The translations under genes and the position numbers were made by a program. The notes below the pieces were generated by a model. That model did no database searches and was not told where the DNA came from. It saw nothing but the letters and a program-made list of their open reading frames with translations. From Xestospongia bergquistia (Eukaryota; Porifera; Demospongiae; Haplosclerida; Petrosiidae), in assembly GCA_963965975.1 (NCBI GenBank), contig OZ014416.1, positions 4,960,001-5,024,000 on the forward strand: a stretch of 64,000 nt of DNA, written 5' to 3'. Positions 39,701 to 51,320 of this stretch are shown piece by piece; the stretch's first letter is position 1; every line of letters starts with the position of its first letter.

Positions 39701-42700
39701 AGAATAGTTATAAAAATGACTATTACAGACAACTTCAAACCTTAACTTCTTTCTTCCTAATATTCAGGGTAAAGACACTACACCCAATTTTACGGTTGCA
39801 ATGACAACACTCCTATCCATAGAATAGTTATAAAAATGACTATTACAGATAATTTCAAACCTTAACTTACCAGCAATAACTCTTTCTTCCTAATATACAG
39901 GGTAAAGACATCACACCCAATTTTACGGTTGCCACGACAACACTCCTATCCATAGAATAGTTATAAAAATGACTATTACAGACAATTTCAAAACTTAACT
40001 TACCAGCAATAACTTTCTTCCTAATATACAGGGTAAAGACATCACACCCAATTTTACGGTTGCCACGACAACACTCCTATCCATAGAATAGTTATAAAAA
40101 TGACTATTACAGATAATTTCAAACCTTAACTTACCAGCAATAACTCTTTCTTCCTAATATTCAGGGTAAAGACACCACAACCAATTTTACGGTTCCCATG
40201 ACAACACTCCTATCCATAGAATAGTTATAAAAATGACTATTACAGACAACTTCAAACCTTAACTTCTTTCTTCCTAATATTCAGGGTAAAGACACCACAC
40301 CCAATTTCACGGTTGCCATGACAACATTCCTATCCGTAGAATAGTTATAAAAATGACTATTACAGACAATTTCAAACCTTAACTTACCAGCAATAACTCT
40401 TTGTTCCTAATATACAGGGTAAAGACACTACACTCAATTTTATGGTTGCCACGACAACACTCCTAATAGTTATAAAAATGACTATTACAGACAACTTTAA
40501 TCCTTAAGTTACCAGCATTCGGTAATAACTCTTTCTTCTTAATATTCAGGATAAAGACACCACACCTAATTTTACGGTTGCCACAACAACACTCCTATGC
40601 ATAGACGTTAGAAAAATGACTATTACAGATAATTTCAAACCTTAACTTACCAGCAATAACTCTTTCTTCCTAATATTCAGGGTAAAGACACCACAACCAA
40701 TTTTACGGTTCCCATGACAACACTCCTATCCATAGAATAGTTATAAAAATGACTATTACAGACAACTTCAAACCTTAACTTCTTTCTTCCTAATATTCAG
40801 GGTAAAGATACCACACCCAATTTTACGGTTGCAATGACAACACTCCTATCCATAGAATAGTTATAAAAATGACTATTACAGACAATTTCAAACCTTAACT
40901 TACCAGCAATAACTCTTTCTTCCAAATATACAGGGTAAAGACACCAAACAATTTTACGGTTGCCATGACAACACTCCTATCCATAGAATAGTTATAAAAA
41001 TGACTATTACAGACAATTTCAAACCTTAACTTACTAGCAATAACCTTTTCTTCCTAATATTCAGGGTAAAGACACCACACCCAATTTTATGGTTCCCATG
41101 ACAACACTCCTATCCATAGAACAGTTATAAAAATGACTATTACAGACAATTTTAAACCTTAACTTACCAGCAATAACTCTTTGTTCCTAATATAAAGGGT
41201 AAAGACATCAGACCCAATTTTACGGTTGCCACGACAACACTCCTATCCATAGAATAGTTATAAAAATGACTATTACAGATAATTTCAAACCTTAACTTAC
41301 CAGCAATAACTCTTTCTTCCTAATATTCAGGGTAAAGACACCACAACAAATTTTACGGCTCCCATGACAACACTCCTATCCATAGAATAGTTATAAAAAT
41401 GACTATTACAGACAATTTCAAACCTTAACTTCTTTCTTCCTAATATTCAGGGTAAAGACACCACACCCAATTTTATGGTTGCCATGACAACACTCCTATC
41501 CATAGAATAGTTATAAAAATGACTATTACAGACAATTTCAAACCTTAACTTACCAGCAATAACTCTTTGTTCCTAATATACAGGGTAAAGACACTACACT
41601 CAATTTTATGGTTGCCACGACAACACTCCTAATAGTTATAAAAATGACTATTACAGACAACTTTAATCCTTAAGTTACCAGCATTCAGCAATAACTCTTT
41701 CTTCTTAATATTCAGGATAAAGACACCACACCTATTTTACGGTTGCCACAACAACACTCCTATGCATAGACGTTAGAAAAATGACTATTACAGATAATTT
41801 CAAACCTTAACTTACCAGCAATAACTCTTTCTTCCTAATATTCAGGGTAAATTCACCACAACCAATTTTACGGTTCCCATGACAACACTCCTATCCATAG
41901 AATAGTTATAAAAATGACTATTACAGACAACTTCAAACCTTAACTTCTTTCTTCCTAATATTCAGGGTAAAGACACTACACCTAATTTTACGGTTGCAAT
42001 GACAACACTCCTATCCATAGAATAGTTATAAAAATGACTATTACAGACAATTTCAAACCTTAACTTACCAGCAATAACTCTTTGTTCCTAATATACAGGG
42101 TAAAGACATCAGACCCAATTTTACGGTTGCCACGACAACACTCCTATCCATAGAATAGTTATAAAAATGACTATTACAGACAATTTCAAACCTTAACTTC
42201 TTTCTTCCTAATATTCAGGGTAAAGACACTACACCCAATTTTATGGTTGCCATGACAACACTCCTATCCATAGAATAGTTATAAAAATGACTATTACAGA
42301 CAATTTCAAACCTTAACTTACCAGCAATAACTCTTTGTTCCTAATATACAGGGTAAAGACACTACACTCAATTTTATGGTTGCCACGACAACACTCCTAA
42401 TAGTTATAAAAATGACTATTACAGACAACTTTAATCCTTAAGTTACCAGCATTCAGCAATAACTCTTTCTTCTTAATATTCAGGATAAAGACACCACACC
42501 TATTTTACGGTTGCCACAACAACACTCCTATGCATAGACGTTAGAAAAATGACTATTACAGATAATTTCAAACCTTAACTTACCAGCAATAACTCTTTCT
42601 TCCTAATATTCAGGGTAAATTCACCACAACCAATTTTGCGGTTCCCATGACAACACTCCTATCCATAGAATAGTTATAAAAATGACTATTACAGACAACT

Positions 42701-45700
42701 TCAAACCTTAACTTCTTTCTTCCTAATATTCAGGGTAAAGACACTACACCCAATTTTACGGTTGCAATGACAACACTCCTATCCATAGAATAGTTATAAA
42801 AATGACTATTACAGATAATTTCAAACCTTAACTTACCAGCAATAACTCTTTCTTCCTAATATACAGGGTAAAGACATCACACCCAATTTTACGGTTGCCA
42901 CGACAACACTCCTATCCATAGAATAGTTATAAAAATGACTATTACAGACAATTTCAAAACTTAACTTACCAGCAATAACTTTCTTCCTAATATACAGGGT
43001 AAAGACATCACACCCAATTTTACGGTTGCCACGACAACACTCCTATCCATAGAATAGTTATAAAAATGACTATTACAGATAATTTCAAACCTTAACTTAC
43101 CAGCAATAACTCTTTCTTCCTAATATTCAGGGTAAAGACACCACAACCAATTTTACGGTTCCCATGACAACACTCCTATCCATAGAATAGTTATAAAAAT
43201 GACTATTACAGACAACTTCAAACCTTAACTTCTTTCTTCCTAATATTCAGGGTAAAGACACCACACCCAATTTCACGGTTGCCATGACAACATTCCTATC
43301 CGTAGAATAGTTATAAAAATGACTATTACAGACAATTTCAAACCTTAACTTACCAGCAATAACTCTTTGTTCCTAATATACAGGGTAAAGACACTACACT
43401 CAATTTTATGGTTGCCACGACAACACTCCTAATAGTTATAAAAATGACTATTACAGACAACTTTAATCCTTAAGTTACCAGCATTCGGTAATAACTCTTT
43501 CTTCTTAATATTCAGGATAAAGACACCACACCTAATTTTACGGTTGCCACAACAACACTCCTATGCATAGACGTTAGAAAAATGACTATTACAGATAATT
43601 TCAAACCTTAACTTACCAGCAATAACTCTTTCTTCCTAATATTCAGGGTAAAGACACCACAACCAATTTTACGGTTCCCATGACAACACTCCTATCCATA
43701 GAATAGTTATAAAAATGACTATTACAGACAACTTCAAACCTTAACTTCTTTCTTCCTAATATTCAGGGTAAAGATACCACACCCAATTTTACGGTTGCAA
43801 TGACAACACTCCTATCCATAGAATAGTTATAAAAATGACTATTACAGACAATTTCAAACCTTAACTTACCAGCAATAACTCTTTCTTCCAAATATACAGG
43901 GTAAAGACACCAAACAATTTTACGGTTGCCATGACAACACTCCTATCCATAGAATAGTTATAAAAATGACTATTACAGACAATTTCAAACCTTAACTTAC
44001 TAGCAATAACCTTTTCTTCCTAATATTCAGGGTAAAGACACCACACCCAATTTTATGGTTCCCATGACAACACTCCTATCCATAGAACAGTTATAAAAAT
44101 GACTATTACAGACAATTTTAAACCTTAACTTACCAGCAATAACTCTTTGTTCCTAATATAAAGGGTAAAGACATCAGACCCAATTTTACGGTTGCCACGA
44201 CAACACTCCTATCCATAGAATAGTTATAAAAATGACTATTACAGATAATTTCAAACCTTAACTTACCAGCAATAACTCTTTCTTCCTAATATTCAGGGTA
44301 AAGACACCACAACCAATTTTACGGTTCCCATGACAACACTCCTATCCATAGAATAGTTATAAAAATGACTATTACAGACAACTTCAAACCTTAACTTCTT
44401 TCTTCCTAATATTCAGGGTAAAGATACCACACCCAATTTTACGGTTGCAATGACAACACTCCTATCCATAGAATAGTTATAAAAATGACTATTACAGACA
44501 ATTTCAAACCTTAACTTACCAGCAATAACTCTTTGTTCCTAATATACAGGGTAAAGACATCACACCCAATTTTACGGTCGCCACGACAACACTCCTATTC
44601 ATAGAATAGTTATAAAAATGACTATTACAGACAATTTCAAACCTTAACTTACCAGCAATAACTCTTTCTTCCTAATATACAAGGTAAAGACATCACACCC
44701 AATTTTATGGTTGCCATCACAACACTCCTATCCATAGAATAGTTATAAAAATGGCTATTACAGACAATTTTAAACCTATAACTTACTAGCAATAACTCTT
44801 TCTTCCTAATATTCAGGATAAAGACACCACACCCAATTTTATGGTTGCCACGACAACACTCCTATGTATAGAATAGTTATAAAAAAGACTATTACAGACA
44901 ATTTCAAACCTTAATTTACCAGCAATAACTCTTTCTTCCTAATATTCAGGGTAAAGACACCACAACCAATTTTATGGTTCCCATGACAACACTCCTATCC
45001 ATAGAATAGTTATAAAAATGACTATTACAGACAACTTCAAACCTTAACTTCTTTCTTCCTAATATTCAGGGTAAAGATACCACACCCAATTTTACGGTTG
45101 TTATGACAACACTCCTATCCATAGAATAGTTATAAAAATGACTATTACAGACAATTTTAAACCTTAACTTACCAGCAATAACTCTTTGTTCCTAATATAC
45201 AGGGTAAAGACATCACACCCAATTTTACGGTTGGCACGACAACATTCCTATCCATAGAATAGTCATAAAAATGACTATTACAGACAATTTCAAACCTTAA
45301 CTTACCAGCAATAACTCTTTGTTCCTAATATACAGGGTAAAGACATCACACCCAATTTTACGGTTCCCACGACAACACTCCTATCCATAGAATAGTTATA
45401 AAAATGACTATTACAGATAATTTCAAACCTTAACTTACCAGCAATAACTTTCTTCCTAATATTCAGGGTAAAGACACCACAACCAATTTTACGGTTCCCA
45501 TGACAACACTCCTATCCATAGAATAGTTATAAAAATGACTATTACAGACAACTTCAAACCTTAACTTCTTTCTTCCTAATATTCAGGATAAAGATACCAC
45601 ACCCAATTTTATGGTTGTCACGACAACACTCCTATGTATAGAATAGTTATAAAAAAGACTATTACAGACAATTTAAAACCTTAATTTACCAGCAATAACT

Positions 45701-47983
45701 CTTTCTTCCTAATATTCAGGGTAAAGACACCACAACCAATTTTACGGTTCCCATGACAACACTCCTATCCATAGAATAGTTATAAAAATGACTATTACAG
45801 ACAATTTCAAACCTTAACTTACCAGCAATAACTCTTTGTTCCTAATATACAGGGTAAAGACATCACACCCAATTTTACGGTTCCCACGACAACACTCCTA
45901 TCCATAGAATAGTTATAAAAATGACTATTACAGATAATTTCAAACCTTAACTTACCAGCAATAACTTTCTTCCTAATATTCAGGGTAAAGACACCACAAC
46001 CAATTTTACGGTTCCCATGACAACACTCCTATCCATAGAATAGTTATAAAAATGACTATTACAGACAACTTCAAACCTTAACTTCTTTCTTCCTAATATT
46101 CAGGATAAAGATACCACACCCAATTTTATGGTTGTCACGACAACACTCCTATGTATAGAATAGTTATAAAAAAGACTATTACAGACAATTTAAAACCTTA
46201 ATTTACCAGCAATAACTCTTTCTTCCTAATATTCAGGGTAAAGACACCACAACCAATTTTACGGTTCCCATGACAACACTCCTATCCATAGAATAGTTAT
46301 AAAAATGACTATTACAGACAACTTCAAACCTTAACTTCTTTCTTCCTAATATTCAGGGTAAAGATACCACACCCAATTTTACGGTTGTTATGACAACACT
46401 CCTATCCATAAAATAGTTATAAAAATGACTATTACAGACAATTTTAAACCTATAACTTACCAGCAATAACTCTTTCTTCCAAATATACTGGGTAAAGACA
46501 CCATACCCAATTTTACGGTTGCCACTACAACACTCCTATCCATAGAATAGTTATAAAAATGACTATTACAGACAATTTCAAGCCTTAACTTACCAGCAAT
46601 AACTCTTTCTTCCAAATATACAGGGTAAAGACACCAAACAATTTACGGTTGCCATGACAACACTCCTATCCATAGAATAGTTATAAAAATGACTATTACA
46701 GACAATTTCAAACCTTAACTTACTAGCAATAACCTTTTCTTCCTAATATTCAGGGTAAAGATACCACACCCAATTTTATGGTTCCCATGACAACACTCCT
46801 ATCCATAGAATAGTTATAAAAATGACTATTACAGACAATTTCAAACCTTAACTTACAAGCAATAACACTTTCTTCAGGGTAAAGATACCACACCAATTTT
46901 ATGGTTACCACGACAACACTCCTATCCATAGAATAGTTATAAAAATGACTATTACAGAAAACTTTAAACCTATAACTTACTAGCAATAACTCTTTCTTCC
47001 TAATATACAGGGTAAAGACACCACACCAATTTTATGGTTGCCACGACAACACTCTTATCCATAGAATAGTTATAAAAATGACTATTACAGACAATTTCAA
47101 ACCTTAACTTACTAGCAATAACCCTTTCTTCCTAATATTCAGGGTAAAGACACCACACCCAATTTTAAGGTTGTCACGACAACACTCCTATGCATAGAAC
47201 AGTTATAAAAATGACTATTACAGACAATTTCAAATCTTAACTTACCAGCAATAACTCTTTCTTCCTAATATTTAGGATAAAGACACCACACCTAACTTTA
47301 CGGTTGGCACAACAACACTCCTATGCATAGAATAGTTATAAAAATGACTATTACAGACAATTTTAAACCTATAACTTACCAGCAATAACTCTTTCTTCCA
47401 AATATACTGGGTAAAGATACCATACCCAATTTTACGGTTGCCATGACAACACACCTATGCATAGAATAGTTATAAAAATGACTATTACAGATAATTTCAA
47501 ACCTTAACTTACTAGTAATAACTCTTTCTTCTTAATATTCAGGGTAAAGACACCACACCCAATTTTATGGTTACCAACAGTCCTATGCATAGAATAGTTA
47601 TAAAAATGACTATTACAGACAATTTAAAACCTTAATTTACCAGCAATAACTCTTTCTTCTTAATATTCAGGGTAAAGACATCACACCCAAGTTTACTGTT
47701 GCCATGACAACACACCTATGCGTAGAATAGATATAAAAATGACTATTACAGACAATCTCAAACGTTAATTTACTAGTAATAACTCTTTTTTCTTAATATT
47801 TAGGGTAAAGACATCACCCCCATTTTATGGTTGCCACAAGAACACATCTATGCATAGAATAGCTATAAAGTTGACTATTACAGACAATTTCAAACCTTAA
47901 CTTACCAGCAATAACTTTTTCTTCCTAATATTCAGGGTAAAATCACCACACACAATTTTACGGTGGCCATGACAACACACCTA
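27725..47983. repeat. Main satellite array, ~133-bp monomer with higher-order repeats
   Basis: Around 150 head-to-tail monomers. A full monomer is 133 bp, running from TTACCAGCAATAACTCTTTC through CTAATATTCAGGGTAAAGAC, CCAATTTTACGGTTGCCATG, ACAACACTCCTATCCATAG and AATGACTATTACAGAC to CAAACCTTAAC. Common variants are a 120-bp form lacking 13 bp (TACCAGCAATAAC), a form lacking 8 bp of TATCCATAG, and a marker form with CATTCAG inserted before CAATAAC. Markers recur at exact spacings: TCCGTAGAATAG at 30020, 32733, 36336, 37884, 40333 and 43299, and TGCGGTTCCC at 39671 and 42637 (2966 bp apart). Up to ~44.5 kb monomers are nearly identical; from ~44.6 kb towards 48 kb they diverge, as expected at an array edge. 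Confidence 0.97.
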
Positions 47984-48475
47984 CAGGGTTTCATTTAAAA
48001 AAAATCGACAAGGGGGGTGGCAAAATAATACTTAGAGAAAATTTAGGGGGGCGAAGGGACTGTGCGTGAAAGTGTGCCCTCTAGGGGTGTCTTGCAGCAT
48101 ACCCCCTAGAAAATTTTTGAATTTTAGACACTATGAGATCACTTCTGGCACATTTTCAGACCACTTGTGGTTTTCAAATGACATGATGAGATGACCATAT
48201 TTCTGGTGCTGATAAGACATTTAACACCTATAGACCTTGGTGCTGATAAGGCACTTAGGAGTAATTTAACATTCATAGACTATTACGTTTACATTCTCCT
48301 TGTGTTTAGACTAAGGTTATCTTATGCTGTATATTCCTTGCGTTGAGTTTCAGCTCTATATTCATTACATCCAATTACCCCTTAAAAAAAGGCTAACTTA
48401 ATTTCCAAGGGAGGGTGAGACTCTGGCAAGGGGGGGCAAATGCCCCTCCCTCCCTCCCCCCTAAATGAAACCCTG
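47984..48475. mobile_element. MITE 1 (CAGGGTTTCATTTA termini), copy 1
   Basis: The 492-bp element starts CAGGGTTTCATTTA and ends TAAATGAAACCCTG, a perfect 14-bp terminal inverted repeat. G-rich and C-rich tracts lie next to the ends (AAGGGGGG and CCCTCCCTCC). It has no transposase frame. No clear target-site duplication was found. It interrupts the satellite; the same element with the same right flank (AAATGGGACAATTGTAC) occurs at 59998, so one insertion was later copied with its surroundings. Confidence 0.85.
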
Positions 48476-48690
48476 AAATGGGACAATTGTACATTTTATT
48501 AGATGAAATAGGATTAGACAAAATGGCTATAAACTGCCACTACGCCCAATTTTACAGTTGCCACGACAACACTCGAATAGTTATAAAAATGACTATTACA
48601 GACAATTTCAAACCTTAAGTTACCAGCAATAACTCTTTCTTTCTTCCAAATATTCAGGGAAAAGATACCACACCTAATTGTATGGTTGTT
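48476..48690. repeat. Satellite remnants beside MITE 1
   Basis: After a 60-bp unique flank, one shortened monomer (CACTCGAATAGTTATAAAAATG) and part of another follow, then the array ends at TATGGTTGTTTTCTATTATA. The same junction is seen at about 54640 and 60845. Confidence 0.85.
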
Positions 48691-48776
48691 TTCTATTATA
48701 TTTTGTGTTACTTATTACATGTTTGAACCATATTGCTTATGTTATCAGTTTTGTGTATGTGTGTGTGTGTATATAT

Positions 48777-49325
48777 CAGACCTCTCAACTTGAGAGAGAC
48801 GACTATAGTGTGACTCATTAATGTTCATATGTATTGCTCATGAATCTCATTAATTCCGCTACATATATGCATGTCCATGTGGGTGTGTGCATACCGTGCA
48901 CGCATACAGCATAATATTAACTGAAGTTGATCATTGTACATGTCTTGCATCATATCAAAATGCATCATTATCACTTATTTAAAATTAATGTCCAAAATTT
49001 AAGTACATGAATGTATAAACACTCATACATAGAATTCAAACAATGACAGTCGTCCTTGCATATACAAACATAGCACATAGTTAAGAAGACTTGTGTTATA
49101 GAGCTTAGTGGCTTTCTTAGCTTTTTCAACTAGGCTTTTGGTTGGCTCCCACAGTAACGGCGGGATCATCTATGTGCGTCTTAACGACTACAATTGATTA
49201 TAACGAAGCCACGTCCCCAAGGCAGAGGTGTGGCCACAGGTTTGGGGAAAAATTTCCGTGAGAAATGAAACCATTGCCATGTGACCGTGTGATTTAGCCC
49301 CAAACCGTGTGAGTTGAGAGGTCTG
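48777..49325. mobile_element. MITE 2 (CAGACCTCTCAACT termini)
   Basis: A 549-bp element bounded by CAGACCTCTCAACT and AGTTGAGAGGTCTG, a perfect 14-bp terminal inverted repeat, inserted in a TATATA run so the target-site duplication cannot be defined. The paralogous sites at about 54710 and 60910 have an uninterrupted TATATA run with the same flanks (TTATCAGTTTTGT and ATTATAGACTTACTG), that is, empty sites. The insertion happened after the module was duplicated, or in one copy only. No transposase frame is present. Confidence 0.9.
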
Positions 49326-50340
49326 ATATATATATATATACATAATATTATAGACTTACTGTAGATTCTTATGAGAGTCATACTATGCTACTATGATCAA
49401 TTTAATAAAGAAGTAATTGTTTAAAAACCACTTAGAGCTATATAAATTTGTCAATTCAAAATGAGATGTATCTCATTATATACATATATAACTACTTATA
49501 GACACAAATATCATACTTACACAGTTTGGAATTACCTGATATTAACTTCTCATCAATGTGACCTGCTTCATTGCTAGCGCTTTCTTCAGGTGATGATGGT
49601 GGATTTGAAATATCACGAAATTCTAACGTCTTATGTCTGCCATATCACTCAAAAGAATAATAACAATAATGATAATTAAGTCCTGTTTAATTTTAAATGT
49701 GTGAATTGACAATTGAACGTTTAGGCTTTGGTTGTGGCGTTCAAAAGAGAAACTGTGCTATCACTATGACTATGAGAGCGAAAGACGAATACATCACTAC
49801 GTGCAAACTGATAATGTTCGGCTTTCTCTACCGAGGAGAAGGAATAGGATATCTTTGTTTTCTGTATCTAAAGCTATTGGTAATGCTAGTATGTTAGAAG
49901 AAACAGACTCTCAATCAGACCTCTATACTAATGGCGTTCCAAGTCATCTATCTCGGCTGCATCCTCTGACGACATAATGCAATACTGAGTGAACTCGATG
50001 TATATGCATAATGCATGAGGCAGTGTACTTTCTCCTTGTGAAAAACAACTGATCGTAGATCACCTTCATTTGAAGGTAATATATATATATATATATATTG
50101 TATTATACTTATTGTGTAATTAAAGGTGGTGAATGAGCCTTGTTCATTTTCCTAAAGTTATTAAACCAGTGAGACTGATGTAGTGATAATTATACAAAGC
50201 AAATTTTGTTGTGAAGTTCCATCAACGAATATCTAGCACAACATTGCTTACCTTCTAAATTCAACTGTTACTTGTAACACTTTACAGTTCAATAAACTTA
50301 TAGTGACTACCACAATATACAGTTTGCTTTATTATGACCT
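49326..50340. repeat. Duplicated module, copy 1
   Basis: From ATTATAGACTTACTG to about CAGTTTGCTTTATTATGA this matches 54720-55620 and 60980-61860. It includes a CTAGCGCTTTCTTCAG stretch (49575), the small coding-like exon at 49725 and a GTTCAATAAACTTATAG region (about 50288) that would suit a poly(A) signal. After 50340 the similarity ends. Confidence 0.85.
49725..49977 (+). CDS. Coding-like terminal exon, copy 1 (unknown protein)
   Basis: After an acceptor-like GAACGTTTAG, a frame of about 83 codons without an initiator Met runs to TAA: LWLWRSKEKLCYHYDYESER, a basic stretch LPRRRN, and an acidic part MLEETDSQSDLYTNG. I do not recognise the family; a cytoplasmic tail of a membrane protein would fit. 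Compared with the copies at 55142 and 61383, roughly half of the base differences fall at third codon positions in this frame, weak support for past coding function. This copy ends later (SHLSRLHPLTT) than the others because the stop differs. An AATAAA lies about 310 bp downstream. No upstream coding exon was found on this strand. Confidence 0.4.
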
Positions 50341-51320
50341 TTAAGTAATTAAGGCAATTATAGTCAATTGATTCAATTTTCATTAAAATAAGATAGAATT
50401 ACCACAGAAATTGCCATTATTTCAAGCTATGTGAAATTGAGAACTTTATAAATGGTTTCAAGGACAAAGGTTTAGGAAGAGACAATAGTTTCATCAGATG
50501 TTAAAGTAAGTAACTATAATAAGTTTATTTTAATTATTTTATAATTATTGTCAAAATACCACCAGAAGATTATATAAAATATTATAGATTACAAAGATTT
50601 TGAATCGACATTTGAGTATGTCATATTCTTTCATTTATGTAGCTTTGCTTAATTTCCAAGTCATTCAATGATAAAGTGGACATTCAGTTACCGCTGAAGT
50701 GAAATCCTTAGTAAATACTTTTATCACTGAAAATGAAAGGTATGTTGTTATAGTTTTCTGAACAACTGTATTATTTATATTTTAATTAATAGGAGCATAT
50801 CATACATACTTTCAATGTTAAAAAATGTCTCACAAACAAAAATATAATGGAAAGTTTGCACAAAAGAATGATAGACAACAGAGAAGAAAGACTTACAAAA
50901 GTAATCTTTGATATGCTTCATAAAAACATTAATATAGACATCTATTAATATAGAACTACCTGTTTACTGGCTTCTATTAAAAGAACAGAAGAAATATTGG
51001 AAGCAGAACCTTGTTGTGGAATTGATGAGTAGAAATGAAACTGAAAATGAAGTAAATGAAGTCAATTTTTAGCTACTTAGCCTCTTCCATGGAGATCAGA
51101 AATAGTCACATGACTATCTGTAGTCTAGACAAAAGGGAATATTTGTTAAAATCTACTAGAGGAAGAAATGTGATGTTTAAAAGATGATAGCTTTGCCATT
51201 CAATTATCCATTAGAGTTGACATTGAAGTAAATAACTTAGCAACATTTGACAATTATGTTTTTTGTTTTTAAATTGATTTAACTTGTTCATTTATCAAAT
51301 TTATAGCTTTTTTAACAAGC
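50341..51320. other. Unique spacer between satellite arrays
   Basis: Not repeated elsewhere in the window. It holds short open pieces near 50850-51070 on the + strand, LHKRMIDNREERLTKVIFDM and, after a frame change, LLLKEQKKYWKQNLVVELMS, which look like decayed coding sequence. I do not recognise the family. Confidence 0.4.

Noticed and set aside
46750-47454. - strand open frames of 60-78 codons as genes
   Set aside because: They run across the intron-like and exon-like parts of diverged satellite monomers and begin at arbitrary Met codons.
27725-47983. + strand exon reading GKDTTPNFTVAMTTLLSIE after the TTCAG acceptor
   Set aside because: It is open but ends in a stop in every monomer, so repeated use as an internal exon is impossible; a single terminal exon cannot be excluded.
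27725-47983. Plus-strand AG|G|GTAAAG as a recursive-splicing ratchet site
   Set aside because: The acceptor and donor are separated by one base, and no host intron on the + strand is known; the - strand anatomy explains more of the monomer.
49181-49381. 66-codon - strand frame as a transposase
   Set aside because: It crosses the MITE 2 right end and the TA run, and shows no transposase motif.
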